A stretch of DNA of 64,000 nucleotides from Roseomonas sp. E05. GTDB taxonomy: Bacteria; Pseudomonadota; Alphaproteobacteria; Acetobacterales; Acetobacteraceae. The DNA lies in contig NZ_JASIRT010000014.1 in assembly GCF_030063475.1 (NCBI RefSeq), positions 1-64,000 on the forward strand, written 5' to 3'. The notes under the pieces are model-generated. The model searched no databases, was not told the origin of the DNA, and was given only the letters and a program-made list of their open reading frames with translations. Made by a program: the position numbers and the translations under genes. Shown here piece after piece: positions 35,604 to 44,890 of this stretch (position 1 is the stretch's first letter; each line of letters opens with the position of its first letter).

Positions 35604-36662
35604 ATGCCCCGCATTCCCAACGGTCCCGCCCTGCCGCAGGGCGGCGGCGCCGCTTCGCCGCGCGCCGTCGGCCTCGGCCGCCGAGCCTTCGCCGGCCTGG
35701 GCTTGGCCGGCGCCGCGCTGGCCCTGGGTGCCCGGCCGGCTGCCGCCGCGACCTTCCCGGACCGGGCCATCTCCGTCATCGTCCCCTTCGCGCCGGGCGG
35801 CGCCACGGACCTCGCCGGCCGCCTGATGGCCGACCGCATGGGGCCGCATCTCGGCGGCGACGGGCGCGCGGTGGTGGAGAACAAGCCCGGCGCCGGCAGC
35901 GCGCTGGGCGCCGAATATGTCCGCCGCGCCAGGCCGGATGGCTACACGCTGCTGGTCGGCTCGGCCTCCACCCTGGCGGTTGCGCCGGCGGCGCAGCCCA
36001 AGGTCGCGCCCTACAACCCGGCGGAGGACTTCACCCCCATCGCCATCATCGGCACCAGCGCCATGGGGCTGGTGGTGCCGGCGGCCTCGGGCATCCGCAG
36101 CGTGCCCGAGCTGATCGCCAGGCTGAAGAAGGGGCAGGGGGCGGATGGCTATGCCAGCTCCGGCGTCGGCGGCGTCTCGCACCTGGCCTCGGCGCTGTTC
36201 TGCAGCATGGCCGAGGCGCCGGCGAACCACATTCCCTATCGCGGCGGCAGCTCGGTGGCGGAGGCGCTGATCAAGCAGGAGGTGGCCTTCGCCATCGACC
36301 AGATCGCCTCGATCGTCGGCCAGATCCGGGACGGCGCGCTGACCCTGCTCGCCGTCACCACCAGCACGCGCGACCCGAACTTCCCGGAGGTGCCGACCCT
36401 CTCCGAGGCCGGCGTGAAGGGCTACGAGCTCTCCACCTGGACCGCCATGGTCGCCCCCAAGGGCATTCCGCCCGAGGTGGCGGAGGCGCTGAACCGTGCC
36501 GCCAACGCGGCGCTGCAGGAACCGGCGGTGCGCGAGCGGCTCTCCACCAGCGGCACCGACCCGAGCAGCGGCAGCACCCTGGAGTCCACCCGGACCTTCC
36601 TGACGGAGCAGTTCGCGCATTTCCAGAAGGTGGTGGACCGGACCGGCCTGCGGATCGACTGA
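35604..36662 (+). CDS. Bug-family (tripartite tricarboxylate transporter) substrate-binding protein
   Basis: A 352-residue periplasmic binding protein. A signal peptide (VGLGRRAFAGLGLAGAALALGARPAAAA), with RR suggestive of Tat, is followed by the Bug fold: FPDRAISVIVPFAPGGATDLAGR near the start, GAGSALGAEYVRRARPDGYTLLVGS, and FTPIAIIGTS. TctC/Bug proteins bind carboxylates such as citrate, nicotinate or sugar acids. TctA/TctB membrane genes are absent nearby. The gene is divergent from the GntR-dehydratase pair and probably regulated with it. Confidence 0.92.
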   Translation: MPRIPNGPALPQGGGAASPRAVGLGRRAFAGLGLAGAALALGARPAAAATFPDRAISVIVPFAPGGATDLAGRLMADRMGPHLGGDGRAVVENKPGAGSALGAEYVRRARPDGYTLLVGSASTLAVAPAAQPKVAPYNPAEDFTPIAIIGTSAMGLVVPAASGIRSVPELIARLKKGQGADGYASSGVGGVSHLASALFCSMAEAPANHIPYRGGSSVAEALIKQEVAFAIDQIASIVGQIRDGALTLLAVTTSTRDPNFPEVPTLSEAGVKGYELSTWTAMVAPKGIPPEVAEALNRAANAALQEPAVRERLSTSGTDPSSGSTLESTRTFLTEQFAHFQKVVDRTGLRID

Positions 36663-36775
36663 GCGGCGGCAGGCGGAGGCCGCGCTTGCGGCGGCGGTCC
36701 GGCGCGCGGCATTCTGCGGGGCGGTTGTGCGAAGCAGCATGACCGCCCTTCCTCCGCCTGGGAGCAGACCCCGCC

Positions 36776-38206
36776 ATGGCCACCGCCCTTGCCGAACTGG
36801 AGAACGAGGTCCGGCGGCAACTCGCCCTGCTGGACTATCCGGCGCATCCCTGGGTGCCGCCGCGGGGGGAGGGCGTGCTGGACGTCGCCATCCTCGGCGC
36901 CGGGCAGACGGGGCTGGCCACCGCCTTCGGCCTGCGCCGGCAGAAGGTGGACAACGTCGCGATCTTCGACCGCGCGCCGCCCGGCGGCACCGGCGTCTGG
37001 ACCACCTTCGCCCGGATGCGCACGCTGCGCACGCCGAAGCACGTCACCGGCCCCGATCTCGGCGTGCCGGCGCTGACGCCGCGCGCCTTCTTCACCGCGC
37101 GGGACGGTGCCGAGGCCTGGGAGCGCCTGCACAAGATCGGCCGCGAGGACTGGCAGCGCTATCTCGACTGGTATGCCGGCGTGCTTGGCCTGCCGGTGCG
37201 GCACGCGCACGAGTTGCTGGGCATCGGGCAGGAGGCGGCGGGCGGGCTGCTGGAGCTGCGCTTCGCCACGCCCTCCGGCGAGACGATGGTGCGCGCCCGC
37301 AAGCTGGTGCTGGCCACCGGCATGGACGGCTCCGGCGCCTGGCTGCTGCCGCCCCCTTTCGACACCCTGCCGGAAGGGCGCGTGCTGCACACCGCGCAGG
37401 CGATCGACTTCGCCACCCTCGCCGGCAAGCGGCTGATCGTGGTGGGGGCCGGCGCCTCGGCCTTCGACAATCTCGCGGTGGCGCTGGAGGCCGGCGCCGC
37501 CGGGGCCACCATGCTGGTGCGGCGGCGGCGGATGCCGCGCGTCAATCCGTTCCGCTGGATGGAGCAGGCCGGCTATCTCGGCCAGCACCACGCGCTGCCC
37601 GATCTGCTGAAATGGCGCTTCACCCGGCACATCTTCGAGCTGAACCAGCCGCCGCCGCAGGAAAGCTGGGACCGCGTGGCGGATGACCCACGCTTCCGCC
37701 TCGTCATGGGGGCGCCGATCGAGGATGCGCGCATGGTGGGCGAGGAGGTCGAGATCGCCACGCCGCGCGGTGCCTTCCGCGCCGATGCGGTGATCCTCGG
37801 CACCGGCTTCACCTTCGACCTCGGGCTGCGGCCGGAGCTGGCGCCCTTCGCGCCGCAGATCCGCCTCTGGCGCGACGCCTTCACCCCGCCCGCCGGCGAG
37901 GAGAGCGCGCTCTGCGGCGCCTCGCCCTACCTCTCGGACGATTTCGCCTTCCAGGAGAAGGCGCCCGGCGCCGCGCCCGCCCTGCGCCACATCCACTGCA
38001 TGACCTATGCGGCCACCTTGTCCATGGGCCTCTCGGGGGCCAGTATCAGCGGCATGAAGCATGGCGTCCCGCGGCTGGTGGACGGGCTCTGCCGGGCCCT
38101 CTGGCGCGAGGATGCGGAAGCCCATCTGGCCGCGCTGCGGGCCTATGACGTGGCGGAACTGACCTCCACCATTCCGCAGGAACTGCTGGCCGACGCTGCG
38201 GAGTGA
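36776..38206 (+). CDS. FAD/NAD(P)-binding flavoprotein, monooxygenase-like
   Basis: A 476-residue soluble flavoprotein. FAD site: [18 protein letters not shown] (about residues 36-53). NAD(P) site: [22 protein letters not shown] (about 220-240). A later [10 protein letters not shown] resembles the conserved ATG-containing segment of class B flavin monooxygenases. The strict FMO fingerprint is absent, so this is a divergent group. The gene ends 4 bases before 5-hydroxyisourate hydrolase, so the two are likely co-translated. That hydrolase acts on the product of urate oxidation, so a urate hydroxylase role is a reasonable but unproven hypothesis. Confidence 0.8.
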   Translation: MATALAELENEVRRQLALLDYPAHPWVPPRGEGVLDVAILGAGQTGLATAFGLRRQKVDNVAIFDRAPPGGTGVWTTFARMRTLRTPKHVTGPDLGVPALTPRAFFTARDGAEAWERLHKIGREDWQRYLDWYAGVLGLPVRHAHELLGIGQEAAGGLLELRFATPSGETMVRARKLVLATGMDGSGAWLLPPPFDTLPEGRVLHTAQAIDFATLAGKRLIVVGAGASAFDNLAVALEAGAAGATMLVRRRRMPRVNPFRWMEQAGYLGQHHALPDLLKWRFTRHIFELNQPPPQESWDRVADDPRFRLVMGAPIEDARMVGEEVEIATPRGAFRADAVILGTGFTFDLGLRPELAPFAPQIRLWRDAFTPPAGEESALCGASPYLSDDFAFQEKAPGAAPALRHIHCMTYAATLSMGLSGASISGMKHGVPRLVDGLCRALWREDAEAHLAALRAYDVAELTSTIPQELLADAAE

Positions 38207-38210
38207 CAGG

Positions 38211-38645
38211 ATGAAGCCGGGCGCGCTGACCACCCATGTGCTGAACACCGCCGAAGGCTGCCCCGCCGAAGGGGTGGCGGTGGAACTGTGGCGCATGGCG
38301 CCGCAGCCGGAGCTGGTTGCCCAGGCCGTGACCAATGCCGATGGCCGCACCGACGCGCCGCTGCTGGACGCCGCCCGCTTCCGGCCGGGCCGCTATGAGC
38401 TTCGCTTCGCCATCGGCGACTATTTCGCCGCGCGCGGACTGACCGTGCAGGTCGCCCCGCCCGAGCCGGCCGCCGAGCTGCGGCTGCTCGATCCGCTGCC
38501 CGAGCCGCGCAGCGTCGAGCCGCCGCCCGCCGGGCGCTTCCTCGACGTGGTGACGCTGAATGTCGGGCTGGCCGAGGGGCAGGGGCACTACCACGTGCCG
38601 CTGCTCTGCTCGCCCTGGTCCTACAGCACCTATCGCGGCTCCTGA
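38211..38645 (+). CDS. uraH: 5-hydroxyisourate hydrolase (transthyretin-like)
   Basis: A 144-residue HIU hydrolase, converting 5-hydroxyisourate to OHCU in the urate degradation pathway. Catalytic-site motifs are [14 protein letters not shown] (conserved His8), the [13 protein letters not shown] region (with the Arg) and [20 protein letters not shown], ending in the family-defining YRGS. The protein is about 25-30 residues longer than usual because of a Pro/Leu-rich insertion (about residues 82-105) before the FLDVVTL strand. It starts 4 bases after the flavoprotein stop. Confidence 0.95.
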   Translation: MKPGALTTHVLNTAEGCPAEGVAVELWRMAPQPELVAQAVTNADGRTDAPLLDAARFRPGRYELRFAIGDYFAARGLTVQVAPPEPAAELRLLDPLPEPRSVEPPPAGRFLDVVTLNVGLAEGQGHYHVPLLCSPWSYSTYRGS

Positions 38646-38655
38646 GCGCCGGGCC

Positions 38656-39372
38656 TCAATAGACCGGGGGGTCGTCCAGCTCGGGCGGCGGGTTGGCGGC
38701 GGGGTCGCGGGCGAGCAGCCCGGCATCGTTCTCCGCCACCTTGCCGACGCGCGCCGCCACCGGCCAGGAGGCCAACCAGTCCGGGGGGCAGGGGCGCAGC
38801 AGGGCGAGCAGCGCCTCCGGCCCGGCGGGCTCCTCGCCCAGCCAGGCCGGCCAGTCCTCCCGGCCGAGGATCACCGGCATGCGGTGGTGCACCAGCGCCT
38901 GCTTGGCGTTCGCCTCGCCGGTGATGATGCTGTAGGTGCGCAGCCAGGTGCCGTCCGGCTGCTTCCAGCCTTCCCAGAGCCCGGCCAGCGCCATCGGCTC
39001 ACCATTCGCCAGGGCGACGGCATAGGGCTGCTTCCGCGCGCCCTCCTGCCGCCACTCGTAGAAGCCGTCGGCGGGCACCAGGCAGCGGCGGCGGGCGAAA
39101 GCGTCGCGGAAGGAGGGCTTCTCCGCCACCCCTTCGGCCCGCGCGTTGATCAGCTTCGCGCCGCCCGAGGCATCCTTGGCCCAGCGTGGCACCAGCCCCC
39201 AGCGCAGCGCATCCAGATGGCGGGCGCCGCTCTCGGGGTGGCGGCGCACCACGAGCGCATCCTGCGTGGGCGCGACGTTCCAGGACGGCGGATGGTTCGG
39301 CAGCGGGTTCTCCGTCCCGAAACAGGCTGCCAGCCGCGCCGGATCACGCTGAAGGAAATAGCGCCCGCACAT
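38656..39372 (-). CDS. SOS response-associated peptidase family protein (YedK/HMCES)
   Basis: A 238-residue SRAP-domain protein. It starts MCGRYFL, and Cys2 becomes the N-terminal residue that crosslinks to abasic sites in single-stranded DNA. The Asn in NVAPTQDALVV, the Glu in DGFYEWRQEG and the His in HHRMPVILG are the other active-site residues. These proteins shield abasic sites as thiazolidine DNA-protein crosslinks. It converges on uraH with 10 bases between stops. No SOS box is evident upstream. Confidence 0.95.
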   Translation of the reverse strand: MCGRYFLQRDPARLAACFGTENPLPNHPPSWNVAPTQDALVVRRHPESGARHLDALRWGLVPRWAKDASGGAKLINARAEGVAEKPSFRDAFARRRCLVPADGFYEWRQEGARKQPYAVALANGEPMALAGLWEGWKQPDGTWLRTYSIITGEANAKQALVHHRMPVILGREDWPAWLGEEPAGPEALLALLRPCPPDWLASWPVAARVGKVAENDAGLLARDPAANPPPELDDPPVY

Positions 39373-39565
39373 GCCCTTGCTTCCCGTGTTGCCCGGCAGG
39401 CCGCATGCCGCGACCGGTCCGTCAGTCTACCGTGCCGCCCGCTTGGCTGGCGAGGCGCGCCCCGCAGGGAAGTGCCGGCGGCTCCAGCCCATATGCGCAG
39501 GCTGCCCCGCCTTCCGGAGATAGAACGAGAGGCGCCAGATCGGACCGGTTCAGGAGGAACCAACC

Positions 39566-39679
39566 ATGCCATTGTCACAGCCTTCCCTCGATGCGCTGGC
39601 CGCGCCGCTGGACGGGCTGCTGGGAAGACTGCACGTCTCCCTCGTCCTCGGCTTCACCGACGACGTGCTGCTCGGTTGA
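39566..39679 (+). CDS. Small 37-residue ORF with strong ribosome binding site
   Basis: An ORF of 37 codons beginning MPLSQPSLDALAAPLDGLLG and ending LVLGFTDDVLLG. It is preceded by AGGAGG at 8 bases, an ideal ribosome binding site in a region otherwise without a gene (39373-39731). The peptide is mildly amphipathic, rich in Leu, Asp and Gly, and has no cysteine or signal peptide. No relative is recognised. It could be a regulatory leader peptide, a small protein, or the start of a decayed gene. It converges on the peptide-binding protein gene. Confidence 0.5.
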   Translation: MPLSQPSLDALAAPLDGLLGRLHVSLVLGFTDDVLLG

Positions 39680-39731
39680 GCGCGTGGAGGCGGGCGGCGC
39701 GGACAAAGCGCGCCGCCCGCCGGCACACCGG

Positions 39732-41321
39732 TCAGGTGCGCTTCACGCCCCAGAAACAGGCCGAGCCCGTCGGGAAGTCCGTCAGATTGGCGCGGCTGGC
39801 CTGCAGCCGGCGATAGGAGCCGAGCGGGATATAGGGCACGTCCTGGAAGGCCTGGAGCTGGATCTCGCGCGCCGTCTTCTTCTGGGTCGCGAGGTCCTTG
39901 CCGGCGAACCACTCCTGGCGCAGTTCCTCCAGCTTCGGGCTGTCGGGCCAGCCGAACCAGGCCTTGGCCCCGTTGGCGCGCAGGCCGAGATGCCCGGCCG
40001 GGTCGAGCGTGGCGCTGAGCCCGGTGCAGAAGGCGCTCCAGCCGCCCTTGTCCAGCGGCTCGCGGTTGGAGCGGCGCTGGCTGATGGTGCCCCAGTCGCC
40101 GGTCTGGGTCTCCACATTCATGCCGAGCTGGCGCATGACATGGGCCGAGACCTCGGCCAGCGCGCGCAGGGTCGGGTAGTCCTCCGCCTGCAGCATCACG
40201 ACCTTCTCGCCATTGTAGCCGGCGGCGGCGAGGTCGCGCTTGACCTTGTCGTAGTCGCGCGGGCCGGTCAGCGCCTCCATCCCCGCATCATTGGCCAGCG
40301 GCGATTCCGGGTTGAAGAAGCCGATGCCGGTCTTCCAGCCCTCCGGGTCGGTGCCGTAGCCCGCCTGCATCATCTCCTTCTGGTCGATGGCACCGAGCAG
40401 CGCGCGGCGGATGCCCGGGTTGTTGAAGGGCGGGTAGAGCTGGTTGAAGCGCAGGATCGTGTCGTAATAGTCGTCGCCGTAGCTGACCTTCACGTCGCGG
40501 CTGCGCTGCAGCATCGGGGCGATGTCGCTGCTGGTGCTCTCCACCCAGTCCACCTCGCCCGCCATCAGCGCGCCGGCGGCGGTCGCCTGGTCGGGGATGA
40601 TGTTCCATTCGACGCGGTCGAAATGGGCGACCTTCGGGCCGGCGGTGCGGCTCGGCGTGCCATCCGGGCGCGGCACGTAGCCCTCGAAGCGGGCATAGGC
40701 CACGCGGGCGCCGGCGAGACGCTCATCGGCCAGGAAGCGATAGGGGCCGCTGCCCACCATCTCCGTCACCTGCGTGGTGGGCGAGGTCTTGGCCAGCCGC
40801 TCCGGCATGATGACCGGCAGGTTGGAGCCGACCTTGCCCAGCGCCATCGGCAGGGTGGGGAAGGGGCGCTTGAGCCGGAAGCGGATGGTGCGGTCGTCCG
40901 GCGCCGTGATCTCGTTGGCGACGCCGATCACCTCCTGCCCGTACATGTCGCGCGAGCCCCAGCGGCGGATGCTGGCCACCACGTCGCGCCCGCGCACCGG
41001 CTCGCCATCGTGGAACTTCAGGCCCTCGCGCAGGGTCATCACCCAGGTCAGGCCGTCATCCTCGATATTGTGCCCGGCGACCATCTGCGGGTGCGCCTCG
41101 TAGTTCGCATCCAGGCCGTAGAGGGTGTCGAACACCATCATGGCGTGGTTGCTGGTCACCGTCGCGGTGGTGAAGATCGGGTCGAGCACCGCGAGATCGG
41201 CCTGCGGCACGAAGCGCAGGATACGGGCGCCCTGGGCGCGGCCGAGCCGGGGCGCCGCCAGCAGGGCGGCGCCGGTGCCGAGCAGGGCGCGGCGGGAGAA
41301 GGCGGAGAGGGCTGCGGGCAT
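39732..41321 (-). CDS. ABC transporter substrate-binding protein (peptide/nickel type, SBP family 5)
   Basis: A 529-residue periplasmic solute-binding protein. A Tat-like signal (FSRRALLGTGAALLAAPRLGRA) is followed by family-5 segments: LDPIFTTATVTSNHAMMVFDTLYG, LREGLKFHDGEPVRGRDVVASIRRW and VGSGPYRF. The Pro-rich and Trp-rich ligand lobe ends in PFYPLG-like QDVPYIPLGSYRR. No permease or ATPase gene is adjacent. It is a paralog of the protein at 52531-54120 (same length, many shared segments). A GGAAGGA site precedes the ATG. Confidence 0.92.
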   Translation of the reverse strand: MPAALSAFSRRALLGTGAALLAAPRLGRAQGARILRFVPQADLAVLDPIFTTATVTSNHAMMVFDTLYGLDANYEAHPQMVAGHNIEDDGLTWVMTLREGLKFHDGEPVRGRDVVASIRRWGSRDMYGQEVIGVANEITAPDDRTIRFRLKRPFPTLPMALGKVGSNLPVIMPERLAKTSPTTQVTEMVGSGPYRFLADERLAGARVAYARFEGYVPRPDGTPSRTAGPKVAHFDRVEWNIIPDQATAAGALMAGEVDWVESTSSDIAPMLQRSRDVKVSYGDDYYDTILRFNQLYPPFNNPGIRRALLGAIDQKEMMQAGYGTDPEGWKTGIGFFNPESPLANDAGMEALTGPRDYDKVKRDLAAAGYNGEKVVMLQAEDYPTLRALAEVSAHVMRQLGMNVETQTGDWGTISQRRSNREPLDKGGWSAFCTGLSATLDPAGHLGLRANGAKAWFGWPDSPKLEELRQEWFAGKDLATQKKTAREIQLQAFQDVPYIPLGSYRRLQASRANLTDFPTGSACFWGVKRT

Positions 41322-41399
41322 GCCGTATCCTTCCTGGGGTTCGATGATGAAACCGTCTGGCTTTCCCTGCGCGCAGCTTCGTGATGACGGAGGGCTGCG

Positions 41400-42713
41400 T
41401 CAACCCGCCGAAAGGTCCACCCGCGCGATGCCGTCCCCGACCGTCATTTGCGTGCCGAAAGCAGCGGAAAGCCCGGCGAAGCGGCCCAGGATGCGTGCGG
41501 CCTCCTCGCCTTCCGCCGGGCGCGGGCGGCCGCGCAGATGCGCCTTCTCGCCAAGCCCGAGACTGACGGGATGAATCTCCAGCGCCGTCAGGCGGCCCTC
41601 CTCGAAGGTGCAGAAGGGCACGACCGTCTCCCAGAAGCGGGGGTCGGAGGGGAAGCCCTTGGTGTCGTCGGAGGTGCGCTGGCGATAGACGGCCGCCGGC
41701 GTCATCTCCGGGTCGGCCCGGAAGCGGGCGTAGGAGTCGGCGGGGATGCGCGGCACCAGCTCGTTCTGCCCGATGAAGTTGCCGAGGCTGTAGAAGATCG
41801 GCCTGCCCTTGTAGATCTCCATGCCGCGCAGCAGGTGCGGGCCGTGGCCCACCACCAGGTCGGCGCCCTCGTCGATCATGCGGCGGGCGAAGGCGGGGAT
41901 GAACTCCGCCGGCAGGTCCTTGTCCGCCCCCTGCTCATGCGCGTGCAGGCTGAGCAGCACGATGTCGCTCGCCAGCCGCGCCTCGCGCACCCAGCGGGCG
42001 ATGTCCTCCACGTCCTTCTCCCGCGCCCTGGTGCGCAGCGCGGTCTTCCCGGCGGCACGGAAGTTCATCTTGCCGAGCGGCAGCACGCCTTCCTCGGGCG
42101 GGAAGCCGAAGCCGAGCTTGAGGATCTGCCGCCGCTGCCGTTCCAGGCCGAGCTGCTCGGCGATCTCACGCAGCACGGCGAGCTGCGCCTCCGTCACCTC
42201 GTGCAGGGTCTCGACATGCACCGGGTTGAGGCCGGGGCGGCCCTGCATGTCCGGCCGCTGCACGCCGGCCTCGTTGCCGGCATTGAAAGTCGAGCAGCAG
42301 GAGAGCAGCGCGACGGTGCCCTGGGGGTGCGTCAGATAGGCCGGACGGCGCGCATCCTCCAGGTTGCGGCCGATGCCGGCATAACAGAGGCCGCGCGCCT
42401 CCAGCGCGTCGATCGTGTGCAGCAGGCCGGAGATGCTGTAGTCCAGGCAGTGGTTGGTGGCGGCGGCGAAGAGATCGAAGCCCGCCTCGCGCAGCTCGTC
42501 CAGCACCCAGGAGTACGCGCCGAAATGCGACCCGCCGCTTTCCAGCGCCGGATCGCCGCGGAAGTCGTTCGCCAGCACCTCAAGGTTCGTGAAAGCCAGG
42601 TCGGCCCCGCGGATGCGGTCGAACAGCGGTCGCAGCACGGGGTCGGTGCGGCTGAGCAGCCGGCGCTGGAGGATGCTGTCGCCGGTGAGGGCGAGGCGGA
42701 GCGAACGACTCAT
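41400..42713 (-). CDS. CapA-family (poly-gamma-glutamate synthesis-type) metallophosphatase-fold protein
   Basis: A 437-residue CapA-family protein. The calcineurin-like landmarks are LALTGDSILQRRL near the start, LAFTNLEVLAND, FDLFAAATNHCLDYSISGLLHTIDALEARGLCYAGIG, SLHAHEQG, and GHGPHLLRGMEIYKGRPIFYSLGNFIGQ. Classical CapA takes part in poly-gamma-glutamate capsule formation, but most members without capBC are of unknown function. No capB or capC is nearby. The upstream 34 codons do not look family-like, so the ATG at 42713 was chosen. It follows the histidine kinase downstream on the same strand. Confidence 0.88.
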   Translation of the reverse strand: MSRSLRLALTGDSILQRRLLSRTDPVLRPLFDRIRGADLAFTNLEVLANDFRGDPALESGGSHFGAYSWVLDELREAGFDLFAAATNHCLDYSISGLLHTIDALEARGLCYAGIGRNLEDARRPAYLTHPQGTVALLSCCSTFNAGNEAGVQRPDMQGRPGLNPVHVETLHEVTEAQLAVLREIAEQLGLERQRRQILKLGFGFPPEEGVLPLGKMNFRAAGKTALRTRAREKDVEDIARWVREARLASDIVLLSLHAHEQGADKDLPAEFIPAFARRMIDEGADLVVGHGPHLLRGMEIYKGRPIFYSLGNFIGQNELVPRIPADSYARFRADPEMTPAAVYRQRTSDDTKGFPSDPRFWETVVPFCTFEEGRLTALEIHPVSLGLGEKAHLRGRPRPAEGEEAARILGRFAGLSAAFGTQMTVGDGIARVDLSAG

Positions 42714-42747
42714 GCGGTGATATCCCCGGATGCCAGGTCCGGGGGCA

Positions 42748-44718
42748 CTATGCGGGCGAAGCCTGATCCTGTCTCGTGGAGCCTTGCGGCCGGGCCGGGC
42801 CGGCTTCCGCCGCAACGGAGGGCTGAGCGAAATAGAGCGTGACGGTGGTGCCGTGTCCGGATTGGCTGGCGATCTGGATGCCGCCGCCCACCTGCCTCAC
42901 CATGCCGGCGACCATGCTCAACCCGAGGCCGGTGCCCTTTCCCTCCTCCTTCGTCGTGAAGAAGGGCTCCAGCACGTGGGCCAGCACCTCCGGTGGCATG
43001 CCGTCGCCGTCATCCGTCACCTCCACGGCGGCATAGTCGCCAGGTGAGAGGCCGTTGGCCTGGCGGTCCGCGATCGTGACATTGCGTGTGGCGATGGTCA
43101 GCCTGCCGCCCTCGGGCATTGCATCGCGCGCGTTGATCGCGACGTTGAGAATGGCGAGTTCGACCTGGTTGCGGTTGGCGATGGCCGCCCGCAGATCCCC
43201 GGCGAGGCACAGCTCCACCTGCACGCTCCGGTCCAGCGCGTGGTCGAGCATGCCACGCATGTCTCTGAGCGCGGCATTGAGGTCGAGCGGCTCCGGCGCC
43301 ACGGACTGCTGCCGTGAGAAGCTCAGCAACTGCTGCACCAGCGCCTGGCCCCGCTCCACGGTCCGCAGGCCCTCGGCGAGGAGCTGCTTCTCCGCCTCGG
43401 AGGCGGCATAGGGTTCCAGCATCGTGAAGCAGGCAAGGACATTGGCCAGCAGGTTGTTGAAGTCGTGGGCAACCCCGCTGGCCAGCTTGCCAAGGGCATC
43501 CGTTTTTTGCAGCTGATGGACGGCCTTCTCCATCTGCCGGCGATGCGTGATGTCGCGGGCCACGCCGAGAATGCCGGAGATGCGTCCGGCCTCGTCGCGC
43601 AGCGGCATGTAGTTGGCATCGTAGGTGACCAACCCGGCCGCCATTCGCCAGGTCGGCTCGTAGTGGAAGGGCTGCCCGGTTCGCAGAACCTGGCGCAGGC
43701 CCTCCATCATCGCCGCGCCTTTCTCCGGGCCGAGGACGTCTTCTGGCCCCCTGCCGCGGATCTCCTCCAGGCTGCAGCCGGCCGCCGCAAGGCCAGCCGG
43801 ATTCACCGCCTCGTAGGTGAACCGGCCATTTTCCTCGTGGCGGAGATAGAACATGCAGTGCGGCGAGTTCTCGAAGAAGGTCTGGAAGCGCATCTCGCTG
43901 TGGAAGCGGCCCTCCGATGCGGCCTGCCGGCCGGCCTCCACCTCCAGCAGCTTTTCCTGCCGCTCCGTCACGTCGATGTTGATGCCGATCACCCGGATGG
44001 GCGCGCCCTGCTCGTCGCGCAACACCTGGCCCTTGCAGTGAATCCAGCGGATTCGGGCGGGCGCCTCGGGATCGTCCGGGTCCGGGCGCAGGATCCGGAA
44101 CATGGACTCCAGCGGTGCCACGCCGGCAATGGCCGAGGTCGCCACCGCCTGCGCCGCGTCGCGATCGTCGGAGTGGATGGCGTTGAGCCAGCGCGCGAAG
44201 AGCGACGCAGCAGGCGCGGATGGCGCGACACCGAAGAGCTTGTACAGGTTCGCGCACCAGGTCACCTCCTGCGTACGGAGGTCCCAGTCCCAGGTGCCGA
44301 TGCAGGCCGACTCCTTCAGCAGCCGCAGGTAGGTTTCGGTATCCTGCGCCTGGGCTCGTGCCGCGGTTCGCTGCCGTGCGGCATGGATGAGGTGACGGAG
44401 CAGGGCCGGCGTCAGTTCCGTCCGCGCCAGGCGGAGCTTTTCCGCGGGAGCGGGCGGGGACTGGGGGGCGGCCTCCGTGAGCAGGATGGTGGCGGCGGCA
44501 TCGGGCGCGGCATCGGCGCTGCGGAGGCGGCCCAGGACCGTGCCCGCCACCGTCTCGTCGACGAAGGTGACAGCATGCGCCCTGCGGGCAAGGAGACGCG
44601 CCCCTTCGGAAGGCTCCTCCACCCAGTCCAGCGCGGCTGCGCTGAGCCCGCAAGCCGCCAGAAGGCGGCCAAGGAGATCGCGGTCATCAATCAAGCCGCT
44701 AATGAGCAGGAATCGCAT
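42748..44718 (-). CDS. PAS-domain sensor histidine kinase
   Basis: A 656-residue cytoplasmic-looking kinase with no clear transmembrane segment. An N-terminal receiver-like region (residues 1-85) lacks a clear acceptor pattern. Two PAS domains follow: one around IGTWDWDLRTQEVTWCANLYKLFGV, another around FFENSPHCMFYLRHEENGRFTYEAVNP. Then comes the H-box LGKLASGVAHDFNNLLAN and the ATPase domain with NVAINARDAMPEGG, DDGDGMP and GKGTGLGLS. No response regulator gene is adjacent, so it is an orphan. The ATG at 44718 has a GGAG site; a TTG 11 codons upstream is possible. A MITE-like element lies 60 bases upstream. Confidence 0.9.
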   Translation of the reverse strand: MRFLLISGLIDDRDLLGRLLAACGLSAAALDWVEEPSEGARLLARRAHAVTFVDETVAGTVLGRLRSADAAPDAAATILLTEAAPQSPPAPAEKLRLARTELTPALLRHLIHAARQRTAARAQAQDTETYLRLLKESACIGTWDWDLRTQEVTWCANLYKLFGVAPSAPAASLFARWLNAIHSDDRDAAQAVATSAIAGVAPLESMFRILRPDPDDPEAPARIRWIHCKGQVLRDEQGAPIRVIGINIDVTERQEKLLEVEAGRQAASEGRFHSEMRFQTFFENSPHCMFYLRHEENGRFTYEAVNPAGLAAAGCSLEEIRGRGPEDVLGPEKGAAMMEGLRQVLRTGQPFHYEPTWRMAAGLVTYDANYMPLRDEAGRISGILGVARDITHRRQMEKAVHQLQKTDALGKLASGVAHDFNNLLANVLACFTMLEPYAASEAEKQLLAEGLRTVERGQALVQQLLSFSRQQSVAPEPLDLNAALRDMRGMLDHALDRSVQVELCLAGDLRAAIANRNQVELAILNVAINARDAMPEGGRLTIATRNVTIADRQANGLSPGDYAAVEVTDDGDGMPPEVLAHVLEPFFTTKEEGKGTGLGLSMVAGMVRQVGGGIQIASQSGHGTTVTLYFAQPSVAAEAGPARPQGSTRQDQASPA

Positions 44719-44778
44719 GCCGACTCCACGACCTGTCAGAACGGAGCGCAAGGCACCACATCACCCGCCCGGCGCCTA

Positions 44779-44890
44779 GAGACTGTTGCGGATCCTACCT
44801 TACCGCGTTGATTCGCTGCGTTTTCTCCGCCAGCACGCTTCAGGAAAGTACAATAGAATCAGGATTCTATGAGTGATCCATGACAGTCTC
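44779..44890. mobile_element. MITE-like element (112 bases, TA-flanked inverted repeats)
   Basis: The two ends share GAGACTGT and its reverse complement ACAGTCTC as perfect terminal repeats. A further GGATC matches after a 3-base variation, giving about 13 of 16 matching bases in each inverted end. The dinucleotide TA flanks both sides (44777-44778 and 44891-44892), as left by IS630- or IS427-type transposases. The interior is AT-rich compared with the chromosome and contains the palindrome ATAGAATC-AG-GATTCTAT (44853-44870). No transposase is encoded. It sits in the promoter region of the histidine kinase. Confidence 0.55.
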
